NCBI GenBank assembly: GCA_032173965.1
Contig: CM063294.1
Coordinates: forward strand, 4,138,452 to 4,202,451
From: Sitta carolinensis
Lineage: Eukaryota; Chordata; Aves; Passeriformes; Sittidae
Reading direction: 5' to 3'
Length of the DNA stretch: 64,000 bases
The position numbers and the translations under genes were made by a program. This document shows positions 24,401-37,860 of the stretch, piece after piece. The notes below the pieces were generated by a model, which searched no databases, had not been told where the DNA came from, and worked only from the letters and a program-made list of their open reading frames with translations. The stretch's first letter is position 1, and the number at the start of each line of letters is the position of its first letter.

Positions 24401-26349
24401 TTTGGAGCATTTTGTAGTTTGAATGTTTGTGAATGTTTTTGATACATCTTGCTAAGATTTTCTCTAGATGTGCAGAATGTCCTCTACTCTGAGAGCTGCT
24501 GGTTTCCCAGAAACCTGATGATACACACCTGCTGTTTGTTTCCAGTTGTAGATTATTTAATCCTGAGGATTTGTGCCATGGAAGTAGCTCTGTGAATATG
24601 ATCTCACTCATGCACCAGTGGAACAAATGGCCTTTGGAGCACTGGCTCGCTCTGTGTCAGTGGTTTACACATTTGGTTTAGGCACTCTGCTCATGCCAAA
24701 GTGTATCAGTGTGGAAAATATACAAAGCATCCTGCATGTGGTCCCATTATGGATTAAAGAAAATGGAAAACAATCCAGAAGGAAAGCAGCTAGAATTTGA
24801 GTATTGCTTTCAGTGCTTTTTTACACCTTCTGTCTGAAAGCTCTTTGTAACCTGTTGATTTTCTCACCTTTCTGCAGCATTTGAATCTTAGTGTGAAGCA
24901 GGCAGGGTGTTTTTATAACATTGTACTGAGTTTTCTGCTCCCCCCAGTTCTCCTTCCTCCACAATGTCCAAAGCCTGTGTTAGATGCACATGGCATTAAC
25001 CCCAGAGCTCCAGGGCACAGCAGTGATTGAAGTGGGCTGTGCTGCAGTGCTGACAGCAGCTGTAAATCATATTGTGCCTGTGTGATGTTGGCCTAGAAGC
25101 TACAGGATTGAGGAGTTGCTTTGGGTTTGCTTTCTAACTGCCCCACTTCAATTGTGCCACGTGTTTTTGTCTTCAGTACTATTGTTTTCTGAAGGAATTG
25201 TTTGGCTGAAGTCCTAATGTGATTTTGACTGCATGTTTAGGTTTGTGAAAGCATCTTGCAAGTGAAGACTCACAAGCTACTTCAGCTACTACACCTGCAC
25301 TTGAAGTGCCTGTTTCTCACCTTCAAATTTCTTGTACTAAAAGATACGCTATGATTTAAAGAAATTTCATTTTCATCTTTCTTTCTGTGCTACCAAAATA
25401 TTGACTCTTGGACACATTCATACATGATGTGAAAATTCCATCAGTATTAGTTTTAGATACTTCGTTTTCCATACACAGGCCCTGACAGCTCATTCTTCTC
25501 CCATGAGGCAAGCTCAGGGGGAGGTTGTTGATTCTCCCTGTCTCTGTGCATAGCACAGGCAGCTCTCCCTTCTCACCAGGGCTCTCAGCCTCTTTCCTTG
25601 CTCTGCAGTTCAGTAGGAAGGAGTTGCTAAGCCAGGCTGTGCTGAGGCTCCCTCCCTCTCGAGGAGGTGCCAGATGATTGCTGTACACCACAGCACCATG
25701 CCTAGGCTGCAGCTGTGCATGGAAGATACTCCAGGAGCTGGAGCAAGATTTGAAGCAGACCCCACAGAGTTCATGAGGCAGCAGAGCAGATGCTTCTCTC
25801 TACAGATATCCCGACCTGAGAAAACTTCTTGAGTGGCTCAGTACAACAGTGCTGCTTTATATATGTGTTCATGTACATCTATAGGACTAAGCTTGCTGTT
25901 TCAATAGGAACCCCAAATTCAGCTTGCCAGTGGCTCCCTCCTGGCTCTGGTTTGTATGGGCTGGGACAGAGGCAAAGGGAGGGCATGGGGCAGGTCCATG
26001 ATCCTGTTGAAGATCCTGCACACGTGGGTGCAGTTTGTGAGGTGAGTTTGGACTCGGGTGTGGACTGCAGCTTGGGTTGAATTCCATGATAAATCCAGCC
26101 CTGGCAGTGATGTGTGTTTAAATAATAATTTTAAGCACTTTGGTTTATAAATATATGTCTATATATGCATAACTATATATATATATTTTAATTACAATCC
26201 CAGCCCTGATATAAAACCTGCATGGCACTTCCCAGAGGAGGATGGAGGAGGGATCACACAGGAAAGAGCCTGGGCTTGGAGCCCCTCACCTTTCTGCAGC
26301 TATTTCTGTATGTTCTTGTGTAATGGAATCATGTTTTGTTCCCTTTCAG
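21455..26349 (+). other. SLIT3: Intron between exons d and e
   Basis: This 4.9 kb intron contains an A23 run at 21612-21634 and an AT-rich stretch with TATATA runs at about 26149-26190. Nothing else was recognised. The acceptor is CCCTTTCAG at 26341-26349. Confidence 0.85.
21612..21634. repeat. A23 homopolymer
   Basis: An uninterrupted A run, about 160 bases after the end of exon d. Possibly an old retroposon tail, but no body is recognisable. Confidence 0.85.
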
Positions 26350-26513
26350 TAATTTGCTGGCTAACTCCTTCAATTGTAACTGCCATTTGGCCTGGCTGGG
26401 GAAATGGCTGAGGAAGAAGAGAATTGTCAGTGGAAATCCACGCTGCTTGAAGCCCTTTTTCTTAAAGGATATTCCAATCCAAGATGTAGATGTGCAGGAC
26501 TTCACCTGTGATG
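26350..26513 (+). CDS. SLIT3: SLIT3 exon e: LRR C-cap of D3
   Basis: The exon has 164 nt, entering in phase 2 and leaving in phase 1 (GAT G before GTAAGA at 26514). It encodes the last partial repeat and the cysteine cap: [20 protein letters not shown], then [26 protein letters not shown] and DVQDFTCDG. The C-x-C pair and the two later cysteines are the four of a standard LRRCT, forming the two disulfides that close the D3 solenoid. Its length equals that of the D4 cap exon (164 nt), as expected for duplicated domains. The basic KWLRKKR stretch is conserved in SLITs. The frame is intact. Confidence 0.97.
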
Positions 26514-27237
26514 GTAAGAAAATCCAGTTAGATTTGGCACTTGTGGAAATTTTGGCACCTCTGTGGAAGGTCCCTCCCTACCAGGCAGGGCTGTGTAGTA
26601 AATATTCTGATTTAGTGGTTGAAAAGGCAACCACTTACAGCTGAAGGTCATTGTTCTCTATCAGAGATATATTTTTAGTCTTGATTTCCAGTTTCTGAAT
26701 TTCTTCTATTTATACCTAACTATAAGAATTAGTTTATTAGAGACAAATAATAAATTAATTATTATTCGATTTGTCTAATCCTGGGCCTTCCTTACTCTTA
26801 GTTAACACTCTGAAACCAGTGGGAGTCATGCTTGCTTGGAAAGTCTTTTGTATTTGGATTCTGTTCAGGGTCACCAGTAAAAGGTGAATACAGGGAAATA
26901 AAAAATAAAAAAAAAACCACTTAGACATTATTTGAATTGATTCAGTGATGCTTTTTGCTTCATTGGGTCTATGTGGGTTTAAAAGAAAATACCCTGACAT
27001 TTCTTTCATTCTCCAGGTAGGTTTTGTCTTCTGATCAATCAGACTTTAAAGAAACTAGTAAGGAGAAAATTGCTGGATGAATGCCCTGCTAACTTGACTT
27101 GCAGCGTGTTAAGACCAGATAGGCTGAGGTGCAGTTAGTCATACCTCTGAAGGGACAGTAAGAGTGATAGAAGCTCCCTGCTTAGAATAAAAATTAATTC
27201 CTGTCCTAGTCAAGCAATCTGGCAACAGGCCCAGGTT

Positions 27238-27256
27238 CTTGAGCTCAGAGCTCAAG
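27238..27256. repeat. 19 bp perfect inverted repeat
   Basis: CTTGAGCTC and GAGCTCAAG flank a single A. No function is evident. Confidence 0.6.
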
Positions 27257-27325
27257 AGACCCAAGTTTAGTCATAAAAGAATAATTCACTTTTAATTTGA
27301 GAGAAAAAAGCCCCAAAACCAACAA

Positions 27326-27407
27326 AATCCTGGTCCACAGATTGACATTCCACACTTGGGAGAAAAGAAGAATCCTGGTGCACAAAATGTCATCCCACAG
27401 TTGGGAG
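27326..27407. repeat. Imperfect tandem duplication, period 45 bp
   Basis: A 37 bp unit starting AATCCTGGTCCACAG and ending ACTTGGGAG (27326-27362) recurs as AATCCTGGTGCACAA through AGTTGGGAG (27371-27407), with several substitutions. It is a local non-coding duplication. Confidence 0.75.
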
Positions 27408-28651
27408 CTTTCTCTGTCAGGCAGTAACTTGGAGTCAAGGCAAATGGAAAGTAGGTGGTAGCAGGGTGTGAAACACAGAACACAGGGGAAAATTAAATAT
27501 ACTGAAAAAACATGCTCTTTCTGCAGGTTTATGAAGGACTTTGAATTTTGTTTCCAGTCATTTAACTCAGCGGGGAAGAAAAGAAAAAAAAATCTCTGTT
27601 CTGTAGTCTGGTGGTGCCCCCCCAGCCCTCTGAATGCAGATGATCCCTTCCTATACAGTCAGGGGTAGTTCTGTTATCTTGTACCAGGACTTGCAGCCTT
27701 TTTCTTTAATCCCAGTGCTCCTGGGGGCCTGCAGCAGAGAGCAGAGAGCAGCAGATCTCTCTGTTAGCCCTTGCCCCTTGGAAGGGGAGAGGCTGCAGCG
27801 CTGGGTGCCCGTGCCCAGCTGGGCTCTGTGCTCACCCAGCCCAGTGCTCCCCTCCCTGCCAGCCCCAGAATGTGCCACTGAGCGTTTCCTTTCACATCCA
27901 GCGGGGGCCTGAGGCAGGCATGTGCCTTCTGTTTTGCAAAGCCTGTTGCTTTTGGGGAAAATCCACGCTTTAATGTTCTTAGCTTCAAAGCGGTGGTTTC
28001 TACTGCAGAAACCCTATTGTTCTTCAATTACGAGATTTAATCTGCTGTTTATGGACCTTTGAAACCATTTTTGGAGAAAGTTGATATTTTTATGTGTGCA
28101 CAGATGGATTGCCAGCAGTTGGAAGTGTGCTGCTTCAGTTTGTTGTTTGCCTGGTTATCGTTGTTAAAAACAATGAAGCTTTACAGTCCAGGTCATAAAT
28201 AAAGTGCCAGGCTGACTTTAAAAAGTAAAAAATAAACATCTAAAAGCTGAATTTTCAAACAGTCTTCCAAAAGGAGAGTAGACAGTGAATATCATCCGTC
28301 TAGATGAATTTAAGGGTAATGTGCTGGTCGAGTTCTCCATTTCAGCTAGCATCTTATGGGTGGGGGGAGGATTTGGGATTCATACGTTAGATTGCACTAT
28401 AATTTGCAGAATTACAAAGTAGATTCTCCTTTGGGGAAAAAAAAAATCTCTTCAGTTTATGAGCTGTTCATGTTGCCTGAAGAACTTGCATGAAGGCAGG
28501 GTGGTGCAAAGCATTGGACCCAGTTTAAAATGCTGTGATGGTTCCCTGGATTCAGGCTGCCCTCCCTGGTCCTTGACACCAGTTATCTTCAGAGTGGGGG
28601 CCTGGGGCTGGAATGCTGATTTCCTCCCACTCTGCCTCTCTCCCTGTGCAG

Positions 28652-28784
28652 GTAATGATGAGAGCAGCTGCTTGCTTTCCCCTCCTTGTCCTTCCCAGTG
28701 TACCTGTGTGGACTCCGTGGTTCGCTGCAGCAACAAAGGGCTGCGGATGCTGCCCAAGGGAATTCCCAAGGACGTGACTGAGCT
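28652..28784 (+). CDS. SLIT3: SLIT3 exon f: LRR N-cap of D4
   Basis: The exon has 133 nt, entering in phase 1 (GT completing GGT) and leaving in phase 2. The acceptor is CCCTGTGCAG, ending at 28651, and the donor is GTAAGT at 28785. The product is [20 protein letters not shown], then [25 protein letters not shown]. The pattern CPxxCxC and then C is a standard LRRNT. The acidic DESSC linker joins the D3 cap to D4. D4 is the SLIT dimerisation and heparan-sulfate-binding domain by family knowledge. The frame is intact. Confidence 0.97.
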
Positions 28785-31540
28785 GTAAGTTACCTTTTAC
28801 CTGTCCCCTCTCTCGAGAAGTTCATCAAACTGCATCACAGTCAGGCTTTGTGGGTCCGTGGGGGGTTTGCCTTTGACTTTAGTCATCTGGGCTTTTGTGC
28901 TTCCCGTATGTTCTGACCATTATTCTTATTCTTATTTGTCCCTTGACTGAATAAATCGCTTTGTAATGGGAACAGAGTTTATCCGTCCTTGTGCCCATTA
29001 ATTCTGGGGTAGGAACAAATGCATTTATTAGCATCAAATAATCCTGTAGTGCTTCTGTGAGAGCCCAAGCTCACAACAGGCATTTCGAAGGGATGATGAA
29101 AATATGTTCCTGAGTTACGCAGCTGTGAGCTAATTATCCTCTGAGGAGATTAAAAAAGAAAAAAAAAAAGGAAGCTGGTGGTGGAAACAAGGAATTCTTT
29201 TATCCAAACCTCATGAAATGGCTAAAATAACAGACAATTAGATTATATTGCAAAGTAAATTCATCCTAGTTTAGAACCATCTTTCTAGTTGTCTTTTCAT
29301 CTACGCCTCACTAGGACTTTATGGTGGATTTTCTTTCCATGGAAAAAAAAATATCCTGGTGGAACTGCTTGGCTTAAGCAATTGGCAGTAGAAATACTGA
29401 GCTTTTCCCCTTTAGGCCCTTATTCAAATCTGTCCCAGGTGAGTCATTACTGAAACTTGTTACAATCTCATCAACATTTCTATGTGAAAATAATTGGTTG
29501 AGTTCATTGGTATGTTTGATGAATTTTACAATGAACTAAAATCTGGTTCTGCTGTTTTCTAGTACCTGCTATGATTTTTACTCCCTTCACAGGAGGAGAA
29601 TGGGATTGACACTGTTTTTACCAGGGCTGTAGACAAATACAAGGCTTTGGTGGTGAATGAGGGTACTGGAAGTGCCTGGGGTAACAACATGGAGACTTTG
29701 CATTAATGAATACATCTTGGAACACTGTTGACCAGGATGTGGTTAATAGTGAATTGAATTAAAAGCCAATTCCTGGCCTGGATTCCTTTACGTATTGCCA
29801 TCAGTGTTAAGAAGTCTGCAAGGTCATCTCTGCTCTGCTTTTGTTCAGGTTTCATTGCATTTCATTACATTCAAATGTAACTTGCCAGCAGTAAGATATC
29901 ACAGATGTTACTTTGATTTCCACTGCCACACTGAGGAATTTTTATGTTTAAATTTTGCATATTGAGTTCTACTGATACTATCTGATACCCTGACGACATA
30001 GCTTTCAAAAAAAAAAGAGTAAAATTAATCTCACATTCTTAAAAACTGCTATATTTCTTAACCATTTCTTGGCAAATGAGGCAGTAGGCTGGAGCTGAGC
30101 AGTTTGAGTTCACCGGAGTTTACGTGACTGTCTTCTTCAGTAGGAGCCTCTTGGCTGTGCAAAGCTCTAGTTCAGCTTTCTGCTTTCCATCCAGAAATGT
30201 GTCAGCAGAACACTGACAGCCATGGACTGCCTGGCTCTGAATATTTCATGTTCTGCAAATATAACCTTTGAATCTGTCCCAGCTGTCTCAAAATTCAATC
30301 CTGATCTCATTCTCCTCTCAACCAACATAAACTGAGCTCCTTATTTGTATCTACACCAAAAGATGGGTTGCAGGTACTGAAGCATGAAATTTCATGTGTT
30401 TGTGGAAACCGTGATGAGAGTGAAATAAGTAAATAAAAAAGAATCAGTCTTGCTTGCCTTTCTTCTCCTTCCAGATTGAAATAGAGATATTGCCCATAAC
30501 CTGCTGTACCATGCAGGTTACAAGTTCCCAGTGTGAAGTTACACATATTTTACTCTTCTGTGTTTGAGAACTGCCTTTGCTGCTGTGGTAAGCAGCATCT
30601 CCAGTGGAACCCAGCCTCTTGCCTCATCTTGAGGGAGCTGGAACCTGGCAGAGGGACCCAAAATCTCCCTGGGCACAGGGTGAGAGAGACTTGCCTTGTC
30701 CAGCTGCCCAAGCCCACAGTGAGGGGTGCCAAGGACATGCAGAGCCCCTTGTCCCTGCATCCCTCCCTGCAGGAGGCCTGAGCAGGGCCAGGATGCACAG
30801 GAGCATTTCAGGGCCATTTTTATGAATGCACCAGTCTGACATTTATAACCTTCCATTGCTGATGTATTCATCTGCCAGGCACATTGGTTGCAGTGCTTTT
30901 TATTAAACTGCAGTACTTTTGTGCAGCATGGTTTAAGGAAAAGAGCTGCCACGTGTCTGCTTAAACCACTCTCTTGTGGCTGCATGTGGCCTTCTCAGAA
31001 GTTCCTTTAAATTCTCTTAGAGGTCTTAAAATAGTCTTAAACCAGGAATCCTTTCCTTGTAACAGGTATCAAACAGCACTGTGCAAAAATGAGCATATCT
31101 CTTGCACAGGCACGTTGGGGGAATGTTACCCTTTCTGAGTCAAATTTCACTGTACCTACACTCAGCAAAAAAGATCCCCAGCAAAGTTTTATTGCAGGGT
31201 GGGCAGGAGACACAGGCTGTGTTCATTCTGAGTTTCTGTTTCAGTGTATATATAGACAAGACATGTGAAAACCATTATCTCCTTCACATTTAGTGCTTGG
31301 AATGATAGGAGACATCCTTGTGTTTGGTTTGTACCACCCTTGGGAGCAGGGATTACCTTGGCAGGGAAGGCTTCCATCTGGAACAGAGTTGAAAAGATCA
31401 CTAAGTGTCCTGGCTTTTTAGAGGAATGGTGATGCAAGAAATTTCTATTTCCCCGTTTCCCCTTCAGAAAACCCATCATCATGGGCAAGATTTCTTCCAG
31501 CTTCTTGGGAATAGGAAAATACTATGTTGTTTCTTGCAAA

Positions 31541-31570
31541 TTCCTTCACTGTATATTCCTTCACTGTATA
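31541..31570. repeat. Perfect 15 bp tandem duplication
   Basis: TTCCTTCACTGTATA occurs twice head to tail without mismatch, which suggests a recent replication-slippage duplication. Confidence 0.9.
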
Positions 31571-34500
31571 TTTACATACTGACTACATTTTTTCCCCACT
31601 GTTTGCTTGCCCTGAAGAGAAACCTTGGGGTTTTGAACATAGTCAGTTTTCTGCTCCAGATGTTCAGAAGTAAAATGTTCATGCAATGAGCTAGTTTGGA
31701 ACTCAGCCTTGCTGCTGCTTCGTGTTTTAGGCTTTCCTTTTCTTCTGTTTTTTTCCCTAAATCTGTTTGAGCTAAGTTTCCCATGCTCTTTCTCCTTTTA
31801 TGTATTACCTCAGTGTGTGAACACTAGATTTTTTCCTTTTATTCACTAAAGTATAGTCTATTTCTAATAAAGTCTTATCTGACAGCATCCAGCTGCTTTT
31901 ATGGACCTACAGCAAATAACATTTTGCACTGGGGAAAAACATTGGAGACAATTATGTGGACAGTGTGCATGAGCTGTAACATAATGAGTGTGGTGTGTTT
32001 TAGAATAAATATGTACCAATCATGTCATCTCTAGACTCCAAATGTTGTCATGACACTGGGCTATGGATAGCACAGGTGGGATTGTTGGAAAAACCTGCAC
32101 CCATACATCATTGTTAGTGATCATTTTTCCTTCCATTTATATTAATACAGGCTAATATTTGCATTACTTTTGCCATTTCTCTTTCTTTCCTCACAAACCT
32201 TCTCGCTCCCATTTCTATTTCCTGTTCTGCCTGGTAGGTTCATGTGTTTGACACATCAGTTTTCAAGTCTCCTTGGAGGTATTTACCCCAATCCCAACCT
32301 TTTTTTTCCATCTTCCAAGGCACTTGTGATTTCCTTTGACTTGTGACTAAAAGCAGTGGCTAATCAGATGCTACAAATATGGCCAGAGCAGTTTGGATGG
32401 GTGTGGAATGTTGTAACCGTTCAGCACCGTTTTTCAGTTTGCCTGTCTTGCTGCTGATCAAAGGGAAACTCTGGAGTGAGATATTTGATGAAAATCATCT
32501 GCTTGAGAATGCAAATGCTCTTGCTTGTCTGGCAATTCGCACTGTTTTACACAATGAGCCCCAGCACAGGCATCAGGGAATTTTCCTTTGATAATAAAGG
32601 AGAGAAGCAATTAGGTTTATGTGGTCCCGCTTGTTTTCTGCCAAGGGGGATTCTCCCATTGAGAGAAGGGAGAGTTCTGTGGAGGATATTTTAGTTACAG
32701 ATGAAATAAAGGAATTAATCTGGTAGTTTAGAAAAAGTAAATAATACCAATACTATCAAATAACGTGTTTAGTGACCAGTAAAGTTTGGGCACGTGTCAG
32801 AAAGGTGATGGTAGCACTAGCAGGGACTACAGTTTAACTTTCTCTTAAACACAGCCATATTTTTGTGTGTCAGACATGGAGGTTGTGGTCTGATGTACAA
32901 ATGCAGCAAAACCCAGAGTCCAAATTTGCCAAAGCTTAGGAATGTTCAGGATCCATATTTGAACCTAGATCCACACTTGATTTTTGTTTCCTCTCAAGAA
33001 ACTCTTAATTGAAGCTCTTAAAATTCATGTTTTGTGGATGTTTCATCTTTCACAGTCCAGTTCTTTTCTAGACCACCACTTTTAGGAAATGAAATTTGAC
33101 TCAAAATTTCAGGATACTGGGTATGGACATTAAAGATTTTGGAGAGTAACTTAATTTTAGAGCTACATTAAATTGCCAAGTATCTTGGTTTTTGTACTGT
33201 AACATTCTTTGTGGAAGATTTAAAGGAAAGGGTTTGTGTCTTTTCAATTACTGCCTGAGAACTGATTTCTCTCTCCAGTTTCTCCTCTTAGCACAGATTG
33301 CCACTGCGAGCTTGACTTTATGGCTGAATAGACATCTCAGTACAGAAAGGATTCCAAGTGATTCAAATTGTTACACTGTGCTCTGGCACCTTGTGCTGGT
33401 TATATCACCTCAAATCCAAGTGGTTTCAGTACAAAAATAGACAAGCTGGAAAAAGAGCAGCTGTCATCTTTTATGCATAATTTTAAATTTTTTATGTGCA
33501 ATGTTGGTGTGTGTGGAAGGTGCAGGATGAGCCCTGTGGCTGCTGCAGCCCTGTCCCATAGTGCCAGCCCCCCAGGCCATGTTCTAGAAGAAACCTTTCC
33601 AGGTAGGAAGCTGGTGGATTTTTTTGAGAGATGAACGCATATTTTGGGATTTTTTTGGGTTTTTTCAATTTTTGCTCTGATAATTGCTTGGTGGTTACAA
33701 ATCATTATTGAGACTTGAGGATTCTCAGCAGCATTTGCAGGGTCATGAAACAAACAAAAACTTCCAATCTGATATTTAAACTAGAGCCTAGAGACCTTAG
33801 GAAGCAAATGAGTTTGTTTTGGATAGCAGTCTGTGTCTATTTTAAGGTAACTGACACTCAGTCTTGACTCTGTATATTAATAACTTGATTCCCAGAATTA
33901 AAATTAGACATGTATTTTTCTTCATTCATACCAGAATTTCTTTGCATACCAGAAGCCATGGACATCATATTCCTTTGGCTAAAGACTGGAAAGAATTAAA
34001 AATGTAATCTTCCTTCCAAATTCACTCTTTTATGGCTATTTTGAGGGTTTCTTTGGCAGGGCATCTGTAGCTTCATCTGTGTTTTTTTACTTCCATAGAT
34101 GTATACATAAATACACAAAGTTTTGTGTCCCTGCCCATTTGCCCTCAGGAATAATTCTTTTATTCACTGTGTCCAGCTTGCAGCCCCCTTGCAGCCCCCA
34201 TCCATCCTGCTGAGCCCAGCAAGGTGGGGAGGGGCTGCCCCTGCACCCCCAGCTCTGACAGAGGCACCTCCCCTGCTGCAGTTGTTTGCCTCCAATCCTG
34301 CATCCCAGATCCTCCTGATACTTGGCAAGCTCTTATGCCCTAAAAGCCTTGGTTATTTCACATTCCCTGCTCTTAAATGTGCTTTCAGAATGAATGCCTT
34401 CAGCTTAGAAAATGCTCCACGCTTTGGATAATGGGGTGAGAGCTTTAGCAGTGGTGAATTGTTCTTATGGATGCATGAAAAGTCTGTTATCAGTACTTTT

Positions 34501-36769
34501 TCAGAGTTAAATTGTGTTTATTCAGAAACTGTACCACTGGTATGATTATTGCACTTTTCTGCTAGCACATTTATATAACCATCAAATTGCTGCACTGCAA
34601 ATCCAGAGCTATTCAAAGCAGATCTTCTGTAGGAGTTTAACTCCAGGGGTCTGCATGTCTATGTTAGTCTGAGTCATAAAGCACTGAATTAAAATGTGCA
34701 CCCTTGACTTTTGATTGCCCCAGAAAGCAAAAGAGGAGGGAAAAACTTTGGCTGACTACCATCAGTTTGTTTAAATTGTAGGCTGTTTCATATTGAGATC
34801 AACAGGAGAATATCCTGAAAATATGTTCCTGAAGAATTCAGCATATTGCAAGAGTCTCCTTTCCTAAACGAAAATCATATATAACTTCCAAATACATAAT
34901 ACATGACCTGCTTTTGATTTCCTTTAGAAATCCTTAGAATTTTACATTTGGAATAAAGACTAGAACCTTAACCTGCCCTCTTGCCTGGGTTTGAGCTTTG
35001 TGGTTGTCTGGGCTGAGGGGAAGGCACAGACTCCCAGCATCTTGCTGCCCCCACAGCACACCATGACTGGGGAAAGAGATGTGGTTTGCCCTGTTAAAAG
35101 TGGGACATGCATGTCTAAATTCTGAGAATCTCCTACAGAACGATTTGTAGTGGGAAATTACCAAGGAACTGTTTTCACAATAATTTATAACTGAGTTAGC
35201 CAAAATTAAGCGAGTGGTTTGCACTTGCTGAGGGTGGCTCTCCATGGGAGCTGTAAGTGTGGCACAGCTGCCCTGTCCTCTGGCTGGTGAGACTCTGCCT
35301 GCTTTGTGGCTGTGCACTCCCACTCAGTGCTCCTGAGCAGTGTCAGGGCAGAGATTCATTACTTCAGTGAGTAATTCATTCATTACTTTTTAATTGAGAA
35401 AGAAATTTCTTTTGGTTAAAAAGTCAGAGGCTGGTATTCCCACCTTGTCCAGCCTAGCCCTGGCAGGAGCTGGGTGAGCTCCAGCACAGTCTCTAGGGCA
35501 GCTCTGCCAGGATGGGATCCTGCACAGGCAGAAGGGATAACTATGGGGCTGGGAGGAGGAGTTCAGTTGGAGGTCAACAGCAAAGAGATTTGAAGCAGCA
35601 GAAAATGATGAGAGGTCATTAAGATGAAACAAAAGGGGAGGAAAAATAATGCCAGCTATAAAATATATTATATAAGAAATCCTGTTAGTTTTTATAAATA
35701 TAATTTTTTTTAATTATGTAAAAATAAAGTTTGTGGGAAATTTTTCTTGGATTTAGTTCACACGAGTGTCCGTGCTGTTACAATTAATGTAGAAAGGGAA
35801 CATAGAGCACAAGAATAATCTATTATTATTGTTGTTTGCTATAGTAAGTGCAGAATAAGGAGGCCTGTTGCTAAAGAAAAGGAAATTGTATGTGTGGAAT
35901 AAAAATTCTTAACATGATTATCAGATTCTGTTTTCAGCAGCAGAGGCAGCACATTAAGTGTTCTGGTGTCTGTAGGCTGCATTTCCTGGCTACACTTGAT
36001 TATGTCTCAAAACATTCCATGTCGATTGCAGTGCCCCATGTCTACCTCAGGAAAAATCCCTGCATGTAAGGAAGGGAAATATCCTTTTCTCTTTCATCCC
36101 ATCTATGAGGGAGGAATGCCTTCCCCCTCCACGGTGCTTGCTGAGAAGGGTGGATTTGTTTCCCAGGTAGATGTTGCTTTTGGAAGATGGCTGGAGAGAC
36201 ATCTTGGCAGTGCCATGGTTACCACAGTAGTCACTTTCCATTGGAGCCTTATTTGGTATTTCCAGGGGTACCTGAAAGCCAAGGTTAAGAGAAAAAAAAC
36301 ACCAGCTCTGTCTCTGTTTTATTGTAATAAACAGGGAAACACCCACATCCCATTGCTGCCACGAGTCAGCAGTGCAGGCTGGAGCAGCCACGCTCCCTTC
36401 TAGGCAAGCTTCTTAAGAGTATTGTGTTTTTACAGGGGATTTTGCTGAGTTACACACTGATCATGTTTCTTCAGTGGAGAAAAACTGCAAAATTTTGGAG
36501 GCAAAACAGGCAAAATGGAGGCTCTATTTGTATGAAGACTTAGGATTATTCTGTGGGAAGGCTGTGAAGGATAAGAAAAACTTTACAAATGCAGATTCCC
36601 AGGTGACGGCTGTTTGTAGAAATTAAAGCCACGAGAAAAATGTTTTCTTGTAGAGAATTCTCCATAGCACAACAAAAAATACTCCTCTCCCTAAACAGAA
36701 GAAAGGCTATTCTAAAAGTAAGGAACTGACTGAAAATTCTGTGTTGTTCCTATACATTGTCAGTAGAAA

Positions 36770-36826
36770 GGGAGGAAGAAAAGCGTTCTAAAAAAGTGTA
36801 GAGGGAGGAAGAAAAGTATTCTAAAG
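36770..36826. repeat. Tandem duplication, period 33 bp
   Basis: GGGAGGAAGAAAAGCGTTCT at 36770 recurs at 36803 as GGGAGGAAGAAAAGTATTCT, each followed by AAA. It is a short non-coding duplication. Confidence 0.8.
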
Positions 36827-37791
36827 GTTTTATTCCAATTCTTCTTCTTCTTTTAGTTCATTTAATAAAACTTTCTTTATACCTTTCGAAGTTTAAGCCT
36901 GCTTTGCTCTTCTCCTAATCCTATCTCACAGCAGAAAATAGACCCACCGCATTAAATTAGTGCATTAGCCAGAAAAATCTCAAATTAGCAAACCTAAACC
37001 ACTACAGAAAATTAGTGTTTCCGCCCAGTTTCAAATTGAAACTGCCACAATCCCCAGAGGCTTTAGCCCTACCATGCCTGTGTCTGCATAGAAATAGGTT
37101 CAGTGGTGTCTCAAACAACTTCCATGCTAGAAACACAAGATATGTTGTTAAATATATTGAGTGCATGTAGGAGGAACCTCTGCTCCAAGCGAGCTTGGTC
37201 TTTGGTCTTTAATTTATCCCAACGTTTCCTCCTATAGCAGAGTGCTGTGAGGAGGAGAGGTCAGGTCAGGAGGGGGTGTAGCTGTGGTGGATGTGCCATC
37301 AAGCTTGTGGATGTTGGTGTTGATGCTGCAGGAATTGGGACCTTTTGCAGCACAGAGATCTGGGGGAGCAGCTCCTCTTCCCATCCTGGCTCTCAAGGAG
37401 CTCACCCAGGACCAAACCTCCCTGCAGGTCAGGGAGCAGTCAGCACTGTTGGGGACCCTTGGGAAAGGTAACTCCAAGTTCAGGGCACAAGCCATGCAAT
37501 TTTTCTCCCCTTCTTCAGCTGCTGTCACAGAAGAACCAAATGGTCATTTCTGTTTGCTGTAGGCCAGAGATCCTTTATGCGCTTCCAAGTTTTAAAACAA
37601 ATAAAGTAAATCAACAAGCTGCTGTCATGCTTTGCACAAATGGTAGCTCGTTTAGAAAGTAAAAGCTGTTGAAGTTTCAAAGATAATTTCATTAGTGACT
37701 GATTTTATATTGTCCTCATTCATGGTGCAGATTGAGTGACGTGAGTTCTTGTTAATGTGTTTGTGTAATTGTCAAATCTGACTTTTTTCAG

Positions 37792-37860
37792 ATACTTGGA
37801 AGGAAACCATCTGCCTGCTGTGCCGAAGGGGCTCTCTGCCTTCAGACACCTGACACTGAT
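37792..37860 (+). CDS. SLIT3: SLIT3 exon g: first LRR of D4
   Basis: The exon has 69 nt in phase 2 at both ends. The acceptor is TTTTTTCAG, ending at 37791, and the donor is GTAAGA at 37861. The product is YLEGNHLPAVPKGLSAFRHL followed by TLI, a 23-residue repeat. YLEGNHL is the SLIT3 form (YLDGNQF in SLIT2). Its length is a multiple of three, so loss by skipping would stay in frame. The frame is intact. Confidence 0.96.

Larger units (their letters stand above)
26514..28651 (+). other. SLIT3: Intron between exons e and f
   Basis: This 2.1 kb intron separates domains D3 and D4. It contains the imperfect 45 bp tandem duplication at 27326-27407 and a 19 bp near-palindrome at 27238-27256. Nothing else was recognised. 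Confidence 0.85.
28785..37791 (+). other. SLIT3: Intron between exons f and g
   Basis: This 9.0 kb intron is the largest complete one in the window. It holds a perfect 15 bp x2 tandem at 31541-31570 and a 33 bp-period duplication at 36770-36826. No exon or transposon was recognised. Open frames on the minus strand (for example 30539-30985) look spurious. Confidence 0.8.

Noticed and set aside
30539..30985. 148-codon open frame on the minus strand, with other frames open on both strands
   Set aside because: Several overlapping frames are open at once in a GC-richer stretch; none looks like a known protein or has gene context.
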